Source: 79-D21 sp964521575 (lineage in GTDB: Bacteria > Synergistota > Synergistia > Synergistales > 79-D21). From it: a DNA stretch of 56,994 nt. Under the pieces are notes generated by a model that worked only from the letters and a program-made list of their open reading frames with translations, searched no databases and had not been told where the DNA came from. The DNA lies in the NCBI GenBank assembly GCA_964521575.1, contig CAZFSR010000012.1, positions 1 through 56,994 of the forward strand, read 5' to 3'. Both the position numbers and the translations under genes were made by a program. Of this stretch, positions 24,123-32,748 are shown piece after piece. Position 1 is the first letter of the stretch; every line of letters begins with the position of its first letter.

Positions 24123-24932
24123 CAGGTCTTCAATAAGAAGGTCTTCCCTGATGCCAAAACGGGTCAGGGCAAAATCGTAACGGGTAGGGTCCCCGGGAGC
24201 GATTTCCGCGAAGTTCCTTGTGACCTCCAGGGCGGCCTTCAGGTCGGCCGCCTTTCGGTTCGTGAAGCCAAGCGCCCGTCCGATCCGGTGCATGTGAGTA
24301 TCGAGGGGAATCACAAGCCGGGCCGGGTCGCATCGGCTCCAGCCACCGGGGTCAACAGAATCCGAACGGACCATCCATTTCAGGAAAAGCCAATGCCGCT
24401 TGCATGCGCTGCCGTCCGAAGGCCTGCAGATCAGGCTGTTTCGTCCTGTGTTGCCCGAGGCCGCCATGATCTTTTCCAGAAAGGCTTCCAGGGCGCAGAC
24501 ATCGTTCTCCCCGGGTGCTGCCCCGGCCAGAAAGGCGGATTCCAGGTCCCCGTACCGGAGGCAAAGCCCCCGTGCCCCCCATAGGAGGTTGACCAGGTCG
24601 GTTCCCGAGGTGAATCGATGCCGGAAGGAAGAAAAATCCCGCTCAAGCCTCGAGCGGGACGAGTTTTCGAGCGTTTCCCTCGGGGAATCCCCCAGACGAT
24701 CGAGAACGGAGCGGACGCTCTTCAGGATCTGGCGCACACGCCCATAAGCGAGTCCGGATGCCACCAACGCTGCAATTTCGCGGTCCCGGAGGTCCCGGTA
24801 TGGTAGAACACACTCCAGGGGGTCCGGCGAAATCCACTCGGGCCGGTTGAATTTCCGGTAAAGCTCCTCCAGGGCTACCCCCAGGCAGGTTTTCCAAGCC
24901 GGGGGACGCAAATCCGCAACCCTTGTCCTCAA
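24045..24932 (-). CDS. TIGR02757 family protein (DUF2400)
   Basis: A 295-residue soluble protein of the TIGR02757/DUF2400 family, widespread in Bacteroidetes and some anaerobes and of unknown function. The family start LEELYRKFNRPEWISPDPLE and the block REIAALVASGLAYGRVRQIL are clear. Later segments LDTHMHRIGRALGFTNRK and PTRYDFALTRFGI have a helix-hairpin-helix DNA-glycosylase-like feel. The start is probably TTG 24932, forming TTGA with the stop of the flavodiiron gene. The long upstream open frame is spurious. Its 3' end overlaps the convergent UMF1 gene by 78 bases. Confidence 0.83.
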   Translation of the reverse strand: MRTRVADLRPPAWKTCLGVALEELYRKFNRPEWISPDPLECVLPYRDLRDREIAALVASGLAYGRVRQILKSVRSVLDRLGDSPRETLENSSRSRLERDFSSFRHRFTSGTDLVNLLWGARGLCLRYGDLESAFLAGAAPGENDVCALEAFLEKIMAASGNTGRNSLICRPSDGSACKRHWLFLKWMVRSDSVDPGGWSRCDPARLVIPLDTHMHRIGRALGFTNRKAADLKAALEVTRNFAEIAPGDPTRYDFALTRFGIREDLLIEDLLETCRAAALDVNTMKDGHPREEEKR

Positions 24933-26131
24933 CGAAGATCGGCGAGAATCGCTCCCGCCACCCCATGGCCCAGTTCCCGGCAGCGCTCTAGGTCGTCCTG
25001 AGTGGGGACATACTGGACCCGCAAGCCATCGTGGACACGGCGGACCTTCATCTCGTCGAGGGCTTCGTTCAGGAGCTTGACCGCCTCTCCACCCCAGCCG
25101 TAGGAACCAAAAGCCGCCCCGAGCCTTCCGGTGAACCTCAGCCCCTTCGCGTAACAGAGGACATCGGCCATTCGGGGTAGCATTCCGTTGTTCAGAGTCG
25201 GAGAACCAAGCACCAGCCCCCTGGAATCCAGGAGTTCGGTCACGACATCGCTGCGGTGCCATCCGTGGAGGTCCATCACCTGGACGGAGACACCCTTTTC
25301 AAGCAGGCCCTGCCCGACCGCATCGGCCATTTTTTCGGTGCTGTGCCACATGGAATCGAAGACCACGAGAGCTTTCTCCCTTGTCTTCTGGGCACCCCAG
25401 TCCGCATAGGCAGAAAGGATCTTCCCCGGATCCCTTCTCCAGATAACCCCGTGATCGGGAGCGATCATGTCGATTTTCAGGCCCAGCTTTCGGACTTGTT
25501 CCAGAAGGTTAAGCACCAGGGGGGAATAGGGGTTCAGGATATTCGCGTAATACTTGGCCGCCTGGTGCATCAATTCCCCCGTCTCGACCTCGTCGTCGAA
25601 ACGCTCGCTGGAAGCGTAATGCGCACCGAAGGCATCGCTGGAGATCAGGAGGCCGTCCTCAGCCAGGAAAGAAAACATGCTGTCCGGCCAATGAAGCATC
25701 TTCGTTTCCAGGAAAGTGACGTTTCTCCTCCCGAGATTCAGCCGATCACCGCTTTTCACCACATGGACCGGCCACCCATCCTGGTGGAAATGGGCCTTGA
25801 GCGCCTTCTCGCATGCAGGAGATGCAAAAACCCGTTCCGGCCGCACCACCTCGATCATGCGGCCAAGGCTTCCACTGTGATCCATCTCCGCGTGATTGAC
25901 GACGATGGTGTCGATCTTCGCGGGGTCGATGACCTGGCTGATTCTCCAGAGCATCTCCTCGGTGTGGGTGGCCTTGACGGTGTCGAAAAGCGTCACGTGT
26001 TCGTCGACAACGAGAAAGGCGTTGTAGGTTGAACCGAGTTCCGTCGAGTAGCCGTGAAAGTCGCGAAGCCCCCAGTCGATCGCACCTACCCAGTAGATGC
26101 CGGGCTTGACTTCGATTGCGCTGCCGCTCAT
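24929..26131 (-). CDS. Flavodiiron protein (FprA family A-type flavoprotein)
   Basis: A 400-residue cytoplasmic oxygen- or nitric-oxide-reducing flavoprotein. The N-terminal metallo-beta-lactamase-like di-iron domain has HAEMDHSG, HWPDSMF, SSDAFGAH and the final ligand His in APDHGVIW. The C-terminal flavodoxin domain begins VVFDSMWHSTEKMA and binds FMN. The start ATG 26131 has GAGGAGG nine bases upstream; the frame's first GTG (26149) lies in the Shine-Dalgarno. The flavin reductase gene ends about 15 bases upstream and could feed it electrons. The next gene starts within its stop. Function: O2/NO scavenging in an anaerobe. Confidence 0.96.
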   Translation of the reverse strand: MSGSAIEVKPGIYWVGAIDWGLRDFHGYSTELGSTYNAFLVVDEHVTLFDTVKATHTEEMLWRISQVIDPAKIDTIVVNHAEMDHSGSLGRMIEVVRPERVFASPACEKALKAHFHQDGWPVHVVKSGDRLNLGRRNVTFLETKMLHWPDSMFSFLAEDGLLISSDAFGAHYASSERFDDEVETGELMHQAAKYYANILNPYSPLVLNLLEQVRKLGLKIDMIAPDHGVIWRRDPGKILSAYADWGAQKTREKALVVFDSMWHSTEKMADAVGQGLLEKGVSVQVMDLHGWHRSDVVTELLDSRGLVLGSPTLNNGMLPRMADVLCYAKGLRFTGRLGAAFGSYGWGGEAVKLLNEALDEMKVRRVHDGLRVQYVPTQDDLERCRELGHGVAGAILADLR

Positions 26132-26145
26132 CCTTTCGAACCTCC

Positions 26146-26679
26146 TCACTTGACCGCGTTCAGGTTATAGGTCGGGGCCGATTTCGGCGATTTCCCCTTC
26201 TTCACGAGATGGTAGTTTGCGTAGGTCAGGGGGCATCCCTGCTTCACGCAGGAGGAAGCGACGACCTCGCCGAAAAAGACGCTATGCGTGTAAACGTCGA
26301 CACGGTTGAAGACCTTCGCCTCGATCCAGGAAAGGGCATGGTCCAGGACGACCGGGGTTCCGCCGGGTGCGGCCTTCCAGGAACAGGAGGAGAACTTGTC
26401 GATGTCCCGTCCGCTCTTGAAACCGAAATTCCCGATGAACGTCATCGGCACCTCTTCTTCCAGGACCGTCACGGAGAATTTTCCGCTCTTGCAGAGGAGC
26501 TCCCAGGTCAGGTTTTCCTTGTTCAGGCAGACCGCTACCGTGTTCGGGGTCGCCGTCACCTGCATCACGGAGTTGGCGATCTGTCCGTTCTTCTTGCCCT
26601 CCCATTCCGTGCTGACGATATACATCCCGTAGGTCAGGTTGAACAATGCCTTGACGTCGATCGCGCTTTCCATCTCCAT
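26146..26679 (-). CDS. Flavin reductase family protein (flavoredoxin-like)
   Basis: A 177-residue FMN-binding split-barrel protein of the flavin reductase/flavoredoxin family. The family core LTYGMYIVSTEWEGKKNGQIANS followed by VMQVTATPNTVAVCLNKENLT is well kept, and CSWKAAPGGTPVV and HSVFFGEV follow. Homologues beside flavodiiron proteins act as electron donors, sometimes fused to rubredoxin; no rubredoxin is present here. The start may be ATG 26679 or ATG 26673, with GGGGGGAAGGAA upstream. It is co-directional with FprA downstream. Its separation from the ferritin gene includes a hairpin that may end ferritin mRNA. Confidence 0.92.
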   Translation of the reverse strand: MEMESAIDVKALFNLTYGMYIVSTEWEGKKNGQIANSVMQVTATPNTVAVCLNKENLTWELLCKSGKFSVTVLEEEVPMTFIGNFGFKSGRDIDKFSSCSWKAAPGGTPVVLDHALSWIEAKVFNRVDVYTHSVFFGEVVASSCVKQGCPLTYANYHLVKKGKSPKSAPTYNLNAVK

Positions 26680-26727
26680 TTCCTTCCCCCCTCGCTTCGT
26701 GCTCTTCCCGCATGGAGCACAGGAGAA

Positions 26728-26755
26728 GCGGGGACAGGCTTGGCCCTATCCCCGC
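26728..26755 (-). terminator. Possible terminator after the ferritin gene
   Basis: On the minus strand a 7-bp G/C stem (GCGGGGA/TCCCCGC) with a partly paired loop is followed by CTTCTCC, a weak U tract. It lies 30 bases after the ferritin stop codon. Confidence 0.45.
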
Positions 26756-26784
26756 GCACCCTGTACCGGATGGAACCGGTCGCT

Positions 26785-27300
26785 TTATATCGTCACGCCC
26801 GCCGGCAAACGGAAAACCCTCGCGCCAAGTTCCTTGTCCAACATGAACAGGCCCTGCTTGGATTCCCCGACCATCTCCAGCTTGGCCAGCAGTTCCTCCG
26901 CATTGGCTTCCTCCTCCACCTGCTCCGTCACGAACCACTGCAGGGCGATCGCTGCGGCATGATCCTTATCCTTGGCCGCCAGGTCCATCAGGCCGTGGAT
27001 GCAGGCCGTGATGTGCCTTTCGTGCTCCAATGTGTCCTTGAAAGCCTCCAGGGGCGACGTCCATTCCGTCTTCGGAGCCGCAATGGCCTCCAGCTTGACG
27101 GTTCCGCCCCTTTCGACGATGTGGTTGAAGAAGATCTTCGCATGGACCGCTTCTTCCTGGGCCTGGACTTTCATCCAGTTGGCAAAACCCTTCAGGTTCC
27201 GGCTCTCGAACCAGGCCGACATGGAAAGGTAGAGATAGGAGGAAAAGGATTCCTCATTGATCTGCTTGTTGAGCGCCTCGTTCATCTTTGCCTTCATCAT
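26785..27300 (-). CDS. ftnA: Ferritin (bacterial non-heme, FtnA-like)
   Basis: A 171-residue ferritin that oxidises Fe(II) and stores iron in a 24-mer shell. The four-helix ferroxidase site is visible: Glu in INEESFSSYLY, and Glu plus His in QEEAVHAKIF. Later Glu residues are in LEHERHITACIHGL and TEQVEEEANAEELL. The start is ATG 27300, ten bases after GGAGG, or ATG 27297. A perfect 19-base palindrome lies in its promoter region. It is placed between the FAD oxidoreductase and flavodiiron genes, forming an iron/oxygen defence group. Confidence 0.95.
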   Translation of the reverse strand: MMKAKMNEALNKQINEESFSSYLYLSMSAWFESRNLKGFANWMKVQAQEEAVHAKIFFNHIVERGGTVKLEAIAAPKTEWTSPLEAFKDTLEHERHITACIHGLMDLAAKDKDHAAAIALQWFVTEQVEEEANAEELLAKLEMVGESKQGLFMLDKELGARVFRLPAGVTI

Positions 27301-27338
27301 TTTAGATCGACCTCCCTATTGGGGGCAAAAGCCCTTTT

Positions 27339-27357
27339 GTTTGTAATTGTTACAAAC
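27339..27357 (-). promoter_or_regulatory. Palindromic operator candidate in the ferritin promoter
   Basis: Perfect 8-bp arms GTTTGTAA and TTACAAAC around TTG, about 40 bases upstream of the ferritin start. Size and AT content fit a metal or peroxide regulator of the Fur/PerR group, but it is not a canonical Fur box. Confidence 0.55.
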
Positions 27358-27367
27358 TAATAGAATT

Positions 27368-28762
27368 CTAACGCCACTCAAACCCCCTGTCAAGAAAATC
27401 CCTGGCTGCCACCAGGCCGCTGGCGGAAGCCTGGACAAGCCCCCGAGTGACCCCGGCACCATCCCCCGCCGCATAGAGTCCTTTCACCGAAGTCTGCAAT
27501 CCCTTGTCCAGCGACAGGCGCAAGCTGTAGAACTTGACCTCCACCCCGTAGAGGAGGGTGTGGGGACCATCGATGCCCGGCATGATGGCGTTCAGGGCAC
27601 CGATCATCTCCAGGATGTCGGTCAGGTGCCTGTAAGGCAGGGCAAAGGAAAGATCGCCCGGTTCCGCCTGCCTCAGGGTCGGCCTGACCAGGCCGCGCTC
27701 GATCCGGCCGGTCGTCGAACGCCGGCCGGCTTTCAGGTCCCCCAGCCTCTGGACCAGGACCGTTCCCCCCAGCATGTTCGCCAGCCGCGCGATGGCCCCG
27801 CCGTAACCGTTCGGGTCCTTGAAGGGCTGGGTGAATTCCGTGCTCACCAGGATCGCGAAGTTCGTGTTTCCGGTCTTCCGGTCACGGTTGCTGTGCCCGT
27901 TCACGATCACGAGACCGGAATCGCTCAGGTGCTCGATCACGACTTCACCGTGGGGGCATATGCAGAAGGTTCGAACCCTGTCGTCAAAGGTCGGAGCGTC
28001 GAAGAGGGCCTTCACTTCGTAAAACTGCTCGGTCAGGTCGTTCGCGATTTCGTCGGGGACTTCAACCCGCACTCCGATATCGACAGGCAGGGAATCGATG
28101 GACAGCCCCAGGTCGCGCGCCACGCGTTCCATCCAGGTGGCGCCTTCCCTACCCGGGGCCAACAGGACTGCACGGGCCGAAACGCTCGTTCCGTCCTCAA
28201 GGGTGACTCCTCTCGCCTCGCCGTTCTCCACCATGACGGACTTGACCTCGCTCCCCATCGAGACACTGCAGGCGGAATCCAGTTGATGGTAAAAGGAAGC
28301 AAGCACCTGCTTGGCTCGGTCCGTACCCATATGGCGGATTCGGGCGGGAATGACCTGGAGCCCCGCCGCCCTGCCCCTCTTGATGACCTCGGCGGCAAAG
28401 GCCGGATCCGGTTCGTAAACCGGGCAATCCGCGCCGAACCGAACAAAGGTCCGGTCCACCTCGGCAATCAGGTCAAGGAGGCGGTCCCTCCCCACGGTTT
28501 TCTCGAGGTTCCCGCCGAACTCCGGGGTCAGGGTGAGTTTGCCGTCGCTGTAGGCTCCAGCCCCGCCCCAGCCGCAGATGATCGAGCACGGCCTGCAATG
28601 GACGCAGGCCTTCACCGCCCCGGCCTTGACCGGGCACGTCCGGGCATCGATCGGCGATCCCTTGTCGAAAACGGCGACCTTCTTCCCGGCCCTGGACACC
28701 TCAAGGGCCGCAAAGAGGCCCGCAGGCCCGGCTCCGACGACGATGAGATCGAAATGTTCCAT
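27368..28762 (-). CDS. NAD(P)/FAD-dependent oxidoreductase (COG2509-like)
   Basis: A 464-residue FAD-dependent enzyme. The N-terminal Rossmann motif VVGAGPAGLFAALE is followed by a cysteine-rich strip CVHCRPCSIICGWGGAGAY that continues into SDGKLTL, diagnostic of this uncharacterised dehydrogenase group. Later features are VLLAPGREGATW, the repeat of small and aromatic residues PYRHLTDILEM, and the family's FAD-closing GLYAAGDGAGVTRGLVQASA. ATG 28762 (MEHFDLIV) is chosen over a GTG at 28783. It is the first gene of the redox/iron group; a terminator upstream (28805-28833) insulates it. The substrate is unknown. Confidence 0.9.
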   Translation of the reverse strand: MEHFDLIVVGAGPAGLFAALEVSRAGKKVAVFDKGSPIDARTCPVKAGAVKACVHCRPCSIICGWGGAGAYSDGKLTLTPEFGGNLEKTVGRDRLLDLIAEVDRTFVRFGADCPVYEPDPAFAAEVIKRGRAAGLQVIPARIRHMGTDRAKQVLASFYHQLDSACSVSMGSEVKSVMVENGEARGVTLEDGTSVSARAVLLAPGREGATWMERVARDLGLSIDSLPVDIGVRVEVPDEIANDLTEQFYEVKALFDAPTFDDRVRTFCICPHGEVVIEHLSDSGLVIVNGHSNRDRKTGNTNFAILVSTEFTQPFKDPNGYGGAIARLANMLGGTVLVQRLGDLKAGRRSTTGRIERGLVRPTLRQAEPGDLSFALPYRHLTDILEMIGALNAIMPGIDGPHTLLYGVEVKFYSLRLSLDKGLQTSVKGLYAAGDGAGVTRGLVQASASGLVAARDFLDRGFEWR

Positions 28763-28804
28763 ATCATTCAATTCCCCTTTCACCCAGCAACATTATCATA
28801 CCGC

Positions 28805-28833
28805 AAAAAAAGGCGGCGGGAGATCCCGCCGCC
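28805..28833 (-). terminator. Rho-independent terminator of the NCS2 permease gene
   Basis: On the minus strand a perfect 9-bp stem GGCGGCGGG/CCCGCCGCC with loop ATCT is followed by TTTTTTT. It ends the permease transcript 27 bases after its stop codon. Confidence 0.92.
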
Positions 28834-28859
28834 CTCACTGTTCACTGGTTCAAATCGGC

Positions 28860-30242
28860 CTAACGCGGTTGGACCCCGATGCCCCGCTCTTCCGGCGTTC
28901 CCGGAATCAGGCTGTCCCAGAAAGCAGCACAGACGCCTGCGACGGCCATTGGTGTCTTGAGGATCGCCCAAAGGACCTGTCCCGGAATGCCAAGAGCAAA
29001 GAAAGCCGCCTTCTGGCCGTCTACCCACCCAGGCAGCCCGAGGGCCATCAGGAAGGCAAAACCGACGATGAGCACGTTCCTTTGGCTTCCCATGTCGGCC
29101 CGCATCAGGACCTGGATGCCCAGCGCCCCGATGATCCCGAAAAGGGCGATGTAGGCTCCGCCGATGATGGGGCTTGGGATCGTGGCGACAAGGGCACCGA
29201 GTTTCCCGATCATGCTCATGACGATAAGCAGGACGGCCCCGGTCCGGACAACCCAGCGGGAGGCGACGCCGGTCAGGCCGATCAGCCCGATGTTCTCGGT
29301 GTAGGAGGTCGTGCCGACAGCCCCGAAAAGCCCCGCAAGAGCGCAGTTCAGGCCTTCGGCGCCGATCCCGCGGCTGATGGTCTCGGGGCTGGGGTCCGGG
29401 AGCCCGGAGGCGTACGAGCAGGAGTGGTAATCTCCGATCGACTCGATCATCACGGCGAAGAAACCCGCCAGGATGGCCCCGAAGGTGAGCAGGCTGAATT
29501 TCGGCGCCCCCCAGGGCATGACCAGCGTGCGGAAATCCCTGAACCAGGGAGCTGCCGCGATGCTGGCCAGATTGATATGGGCGGGGTGCCCCTGCGGGAA
29601 GAGGCCCGCAAGAGATGCGGCCAGGCAGACAAGGTAGGCCAGGACGATCGAGGAAAGGATTGCGAAGATGTTGATGTACTTGTTCTTCAGCACGAGGCTG
29701 AACAGGAAGACGCCAGCCACCACGAGAAGGGAGACCGGCCAGTAGTTCGCCGCGTTGAACTGGACGGCCACCGGGGCCAGGGAAAATCCGATAGCCATGA
29801 TCGTGGGCCCGATGACGACGGGAGTGATGATCTTCCTGATATATCCTACGAGCCGGGTGTAGCCCAGGATCGAAAGGACGATCCCCCCGGAAATCAGGGC
29901 TCCGCCCACGTTCTGCATGATGACGGCGGGTCCGGCCGCCTTGAAGCTCCCGATGATGGTCATGATGGGAGGGATGAAGCTGAAACTTGACCCCTGGACA
30001 ATCGGCAGGCCCGAGCCGAGCTTGGGGTGGGTCTGGATCAGCGTGGCGATGCCCATGGCGAAATAGACGCAGGAAATGAAAAAGCCGATCTGGAGCGTAT
30101 CCATGCCCATCGCCGGACCGAAGATGAGCGGAACCAGGGTGGTCGCCCCGAAAAGGGTGAGTACGTGCTGCAAGCCGGCCAGGACCATGATGGGGAACGG
30201 TGGACGATCGTCGATACCGTATACAATTTTCCGCAAAGCCAT
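28860..30242 (-). CDS. Uracil/xanthine permease (NCS2 family)
   Basis: A 460-residue nucleobase:cation symporter with about 14 membrane segments. It has family motifs GLQHVLTLFGATTLVP, the TM3-region PIVQGSSFSF, FAVMIESIGDYHSCS with the conserved Glu, and GAVGTTSYTENIGLIG. It imports uracil or xanthine/urate; which one is not clear. ATG 30242 (MALRKIVYG) has GGGAGG nine bases upstream. It has its own promoter (30284-30313) and its own strong terminator, so it is monocistronic. It is divergent from the sirtuin gene. Confidence 0.93.
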   Translation of the reverse strand: MALRKIVYGIDDRPPFPIMVLAGLQHVLTLFGATTLVPLIFGPAMGMDTLQIGFFISCVYFAMGIATLIQTHPKLGSGLPIVQGSSFSFIPPIMTIIGSFKAAGPAVIMQNVGGALISGGIVLSILGYTRLVGYIRKIITPVVIGPTIMAIGFSLAPVAVQFNAANYWPVSLLVVAGVFLFSLVLKNKYINIFAILSSIVLAYLVCLAASLAGLFPQGHPAHINLASIAAAPWFRDFRTLVMPWGAPKFSLLTFGAILAGFFAVMIESIGDYHSCSYASGLPDPSPETISRGIGAEGLNCALAGLFGAVGTTSYTENIGLIGLTGVASRWVVRTGAVLLIVMSMIGKLGALVATIPSPIIGGAYIALFGIIGALGIQVLMRADMGSQRNVLIVGFAFLMALGLPGWVDGQKAAFFALGIPGQVLWAILKTPMAVAGVCAAFWDSLIPGTPEERGIGVQPR

Positions 30243-30283
30243 GATTGAGACACCTCCCGAGTTTTTTGCACCCGTTTGCATTA

Positions 30284-30313
30284 AATATAGCATGGGGGAA
30301 AGGACCTCTTCAA
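30284..30313 (-). promoter_or_regulatory. Promoter of the NCS2 permease gene
   Basis: On the minus strand TTGAAG (30313-30308) and TATATT (30289-30284) are 18 bases apart, about 40 bases upstream of the permease start. Confidence 0.55.
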
Positions 30314-30389
30314 GGGACAGGGGTCCCGACATTCAGGGATTTTCCGGGATGCGGGCGAGGGGTAAACTTGAGGAAGGGAGGGGATGAGC

Positions 30390-31178
30390 ATGAAAGCCAC
30401 TTTTTCTTCCAACGTCGCCCGTTGCGCGGAAATGATCGAGTCCTCCAGCCGCATTGTCCTGCTGAGTGGCGCGGGGTTGTCGACAAGCGCCGGGATCCCC
30501 GACTTCCGGGGTCCCGACGGACTTTACAGGAAACTCGGGATTGAGAATCCCGAACGAATTTTCGATATCGGGACATTCGAAAGGGATCCCTCTTTCTACT
30601 ACGGTTTCCACCGGGAATTCCTCCGGCAGGTCGAATCCGTGAAGCCGACCGCGGCCCACCGGTTCTTCGCGCGCCTGGAGGAACAGGGAAAGTTGGCGGG
30701 TATCGTGACTCAGAACATCGACGCCCTCCACCAAAAAGCCGGGTCCTCCAAAGTTTTAGAAATTCACGGGAGTATCTGGAGAAGCCATTGCACGCGTTGC
30801 GGGAAAGGTTACAGCTACGAGGAAAGCGCAAGAAAGGTGGAAACCGAAGGGGTGCCGCATTGCGACTCCTGCCGATCGGTGCTGAAACCCGACGTGGTCT
30901 TCTTCGGGGAAAACGTCCTGCAGTTCGAAGCCTGCCAGGAACTCGTGGCCCGTTCGGACCTCCTGTTCGTCGTCGGTTCCTCCCTCGTCGTCACGCCCGC
31001 AGCCTGGCTGCCGTCCCTATGCCCCGGGCCGGTCATTGTCGTCAACAAGGGCGAACTTTCCACGACGTGGCTTCCTTCTTCCAGGATCTCGCTTCATGTG
31101 GAAGAAGATATCGACACTTTCTTCCGGTCCGTTGCAGAGAAGCTGGGCTGGAGCCCCTTGGACGCCGTTACCCGGTAA
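30390..31178 (+). CDS. Sir2 family NAD-dependent protein deacylase
   Basis: A 262-residue sirtuin that removes acyl groups from lysines using NAD+ and gives O-acyl-ADP-ribose and nicotinamide. The NAD loop GAGLSTSAGIPDFRGP (residues 27-42), TQNIDALHQKAG with the catalytic His, the zinc cysteines CTRC and CDSC, and FFGENV are all there. ATG 30390 is eight bases from GGAGG; ATG 30384 is too near. It converges on the polyphosphate operon, its end overlapping the Ppx gene by 11 bases. The macrodomain gene of that operon could act on its product. Confidence 0.94.
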   Translation: MKATFSSNVARCAEMIESSSRIVLLSGAGLSTSAGIPDFRGPDGLYRKLGIENPERIFDIGTFERDPSFYYGFHREFLRQVESVKPTAAHRFFARLEEQGKLAGIVTQNIDALHQKAGSSKVLEIHGSIWRSHCTRCGKGYSYEESARKVETEGVPHCDSCRSVLKPDVVFFGENVLQFEACQELVARSDLLFVVGSSLVVTPAAWLPSLCPGPVIVVNKGELSTTWLPSSRISLHVEEDIDTFFRSVAEKLGWSPLDAVTR

Positions 31179-32748
31179 CGTGCGACAGGACCCGGGTCTC
31201 GAGCCCCTTCTTGAAGGTCTCCCTGAAGCCTTCTTCCTGGGACTGCACGCCCCATAACTCCATCTGGATATCCCCTGTCGCCAGGATTTCCAGGATGACG
31301 CGGTTTCCCTTGCCGGGCTTGAAGCGGGCTTCGGTGACCAGTCCCGTATGGGTCCGGTCCAGGCTTTCGGCAAGGCGAACGAACATGGAAAGGACCCTGA
31401 CGACCTGGCGGGAAGCCTTGTCCAGTCCCGCGAAGTCGGGGGTTTTCTTGTCCGGCAGGCGCTTCCTGTGAAAAAGAGCGACACAGGCAATGATCGAGAT
31501 CTCGGTCTGGTTGAAGCCGAGCATCTCGGCGTTCCTGATGATGTAATGGCTATGGGCATGATGGTTGCTGAAGGAAATGAACATCCCGATGTCGTGCAGG
31601 AAGACCGCGTGCTCGAGCAATTCCCTTTCGGCCGCCCCGTAGGCGTGGAGTCCCGCTTCCCTGGCAGAGTCGAAAAGGTCGAGCGTCAGCCGTGTCGTCG
31701 TGCGGGCATGCTCCTCGTCGAGATTGAAGGTCCTGGCAAGCCTCAGGACACTCTTTTGCCTGACCGTCAGGCCGGCCATCTGCGGGAAGTTCCCCGGACG
31801 TGAAAGGTAGTCCACCAAAAGGCCGTCACGGAGGCTCCTTTCGCTGACCTGGATTTCCTTCAGCCCGATGAGGTCCATCAGCGTCTCGATAATGGCCGCC
31901 CCTGCAACCAGGATATCCGCTCTCTCGGGGTTGATCCCCGGGATCCGCCGCCTTTCCTCCAGGGACAGCGAGCAGAGGGTCTGCACGACTTTGCCGAGCG
32001 AATCCCGGCCGAGGCGGGGCTCCCCCCCTCCTCCCTTAAGCTTCATTTCCCGGGCTATGTCGGCCAGGTTCATGATGGTTCCCGAACTCCCAAGCGCCAT
32101 GTCGATCCGGTGTTCCTTGACCCTTTGGGCCGTCCGGATCGCGGCGTTCCTGACATGCTGGCAGATCAGGGCATAGCGTGCGTGAGGAACGGGCCCTTTC
32201 TCGTCAGGAAGGAAAAACATCTGGGTCAGGCGAATCGCCCCGAGCTTCAGGGTATCGAGGTAGGCATGGTCTGCCTGGTTTCCAACGATCACCTCGGTGC
32301 TGCCCCCTCCGATATCGATGAAAACGGCGTTTTTCGTCCCCATGTGGACGCCGCTCGAAACCCCGAGGTAGATGAGGCGGGCTTCCTCCCTTCCCGAAAT
32401 GACGCGAACCTCCAGGCCCGCCTCCTTTTCGAGGCGTGCCAGGAATTTCCCCTGGTTTTCCGCGTCCCTCGTCGCCGAGGTGGCGACGGCGACGACGTCC
32501 TCGGCCCCGTAGGCACGGGCGAGATCGTTGAATTTCCGGCAGACCAGGACGGCCCGATCCATGGCTTGAGCCTGGAGCATCTGCTCCGGGAACTCGCCTT
32601 CCCCCAGGCGGACGACCTCCCGCTGCTGGTTGAGCACGGTGTAAACGCCTCCCGGATCAACGCGGACGACCAGAAGCCTGACGGAGTTCGTCCCCATGTC
32701 CAGGAATGCCGCCACTTTTCCCCTCGCCGTCTTCAGGCCTGTGTCCAT
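31168..32748 (-). CDS. ppx: Exopolyphosphatase / guanosine pentaphosphate phosphatase (Ppx/GppA)
   Basis: A 526-residue enzyme of the ASKHA fold that releases phosphate from polyphosphate ends, or hydrolyses pppGpp. The N-terminal half has FLDMGTNSVRLLVV (phosphate loop), the catalytic EVISGREEARLIYLGV and FIDIGGGSTEVIVG. The C-terminal half is the HD-like domain with FLHDIGMF, NHHAHSHYII, FHRKRLPDKK and RLAESLDRTH. ATG 32748 is five bases from GAGG and overlaps the metallophosphoesterase-HD gene upstream by 16 bases. It is the last gene of the polyphosphate operon. Ppx versus GppA activity is unresolved. Confidence 0.94.
   Translation of the reverse strand: MDTGLKTARGKVAAFLDMGTNSVRLLVVRVDPGGVYTVLNQQREVVRLGEGEFPEQMLQAQAMDRAVLVCRKFNDLARAYGAEDVVAVATSATRDAENQGKFLARLEKEAGLEVRVISGREEARLIYLGVSSGVHMGTKNAVFIDIGGGSTEVIVGNQADHAYLDTLKLGAIRLTQMFFLPDEKGPVPHARYALICQHVRNAAIRTAQRVKEHRIDMALGSSGTIMNLADIAREMKLKGGGGEPRLGRDSLGKVVQTLCSLSLEERRRIPGINPERADILVAGAAIIETLMDLIGLKEIQVSERSLRDGLLVDYLSRPGNFPQMAGLTVRQKSVLRLARTFNLDEEHARTTTRLTLDLFDSAREAGLHAYGAAERELLEHAVFLHDIGMFISFSNHHAHSHYIIRNAEMLGFNQTEISIIACVALFHRKRLPDKKTPDFAGLDKASRQVVRVLSMFVRLAESLDRTHTGLVTEARFKPGKGNRVILEILATGDIQMELWGVQSQEEGFRETFKKGLETRVLSHVTG

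Noticed and set aside
26116..27360. 414-codon plus-strand frame
   Set aside because: Antisense across two real genes (flavin reductase and ferritin) and their intergenic region.
27347..28960. 537-codon plus-strand frame
   Set aside because: Antisense to the FAD oxidoreductase gene and running over a terminator and into the permease gene; low-complexity composition.
28578..29990. 470-codon plus-strand frame
   Set aside because: Antisense to the NCS2 permease; a stretch rich in Asp, Gly and His, the mirror of a membrane protein.
30314..30336. GGGACAGGGGTCCC hairpin before the sirtuin gene
   Set aside because: Five-base stem without T tract; no evidence of regulation.
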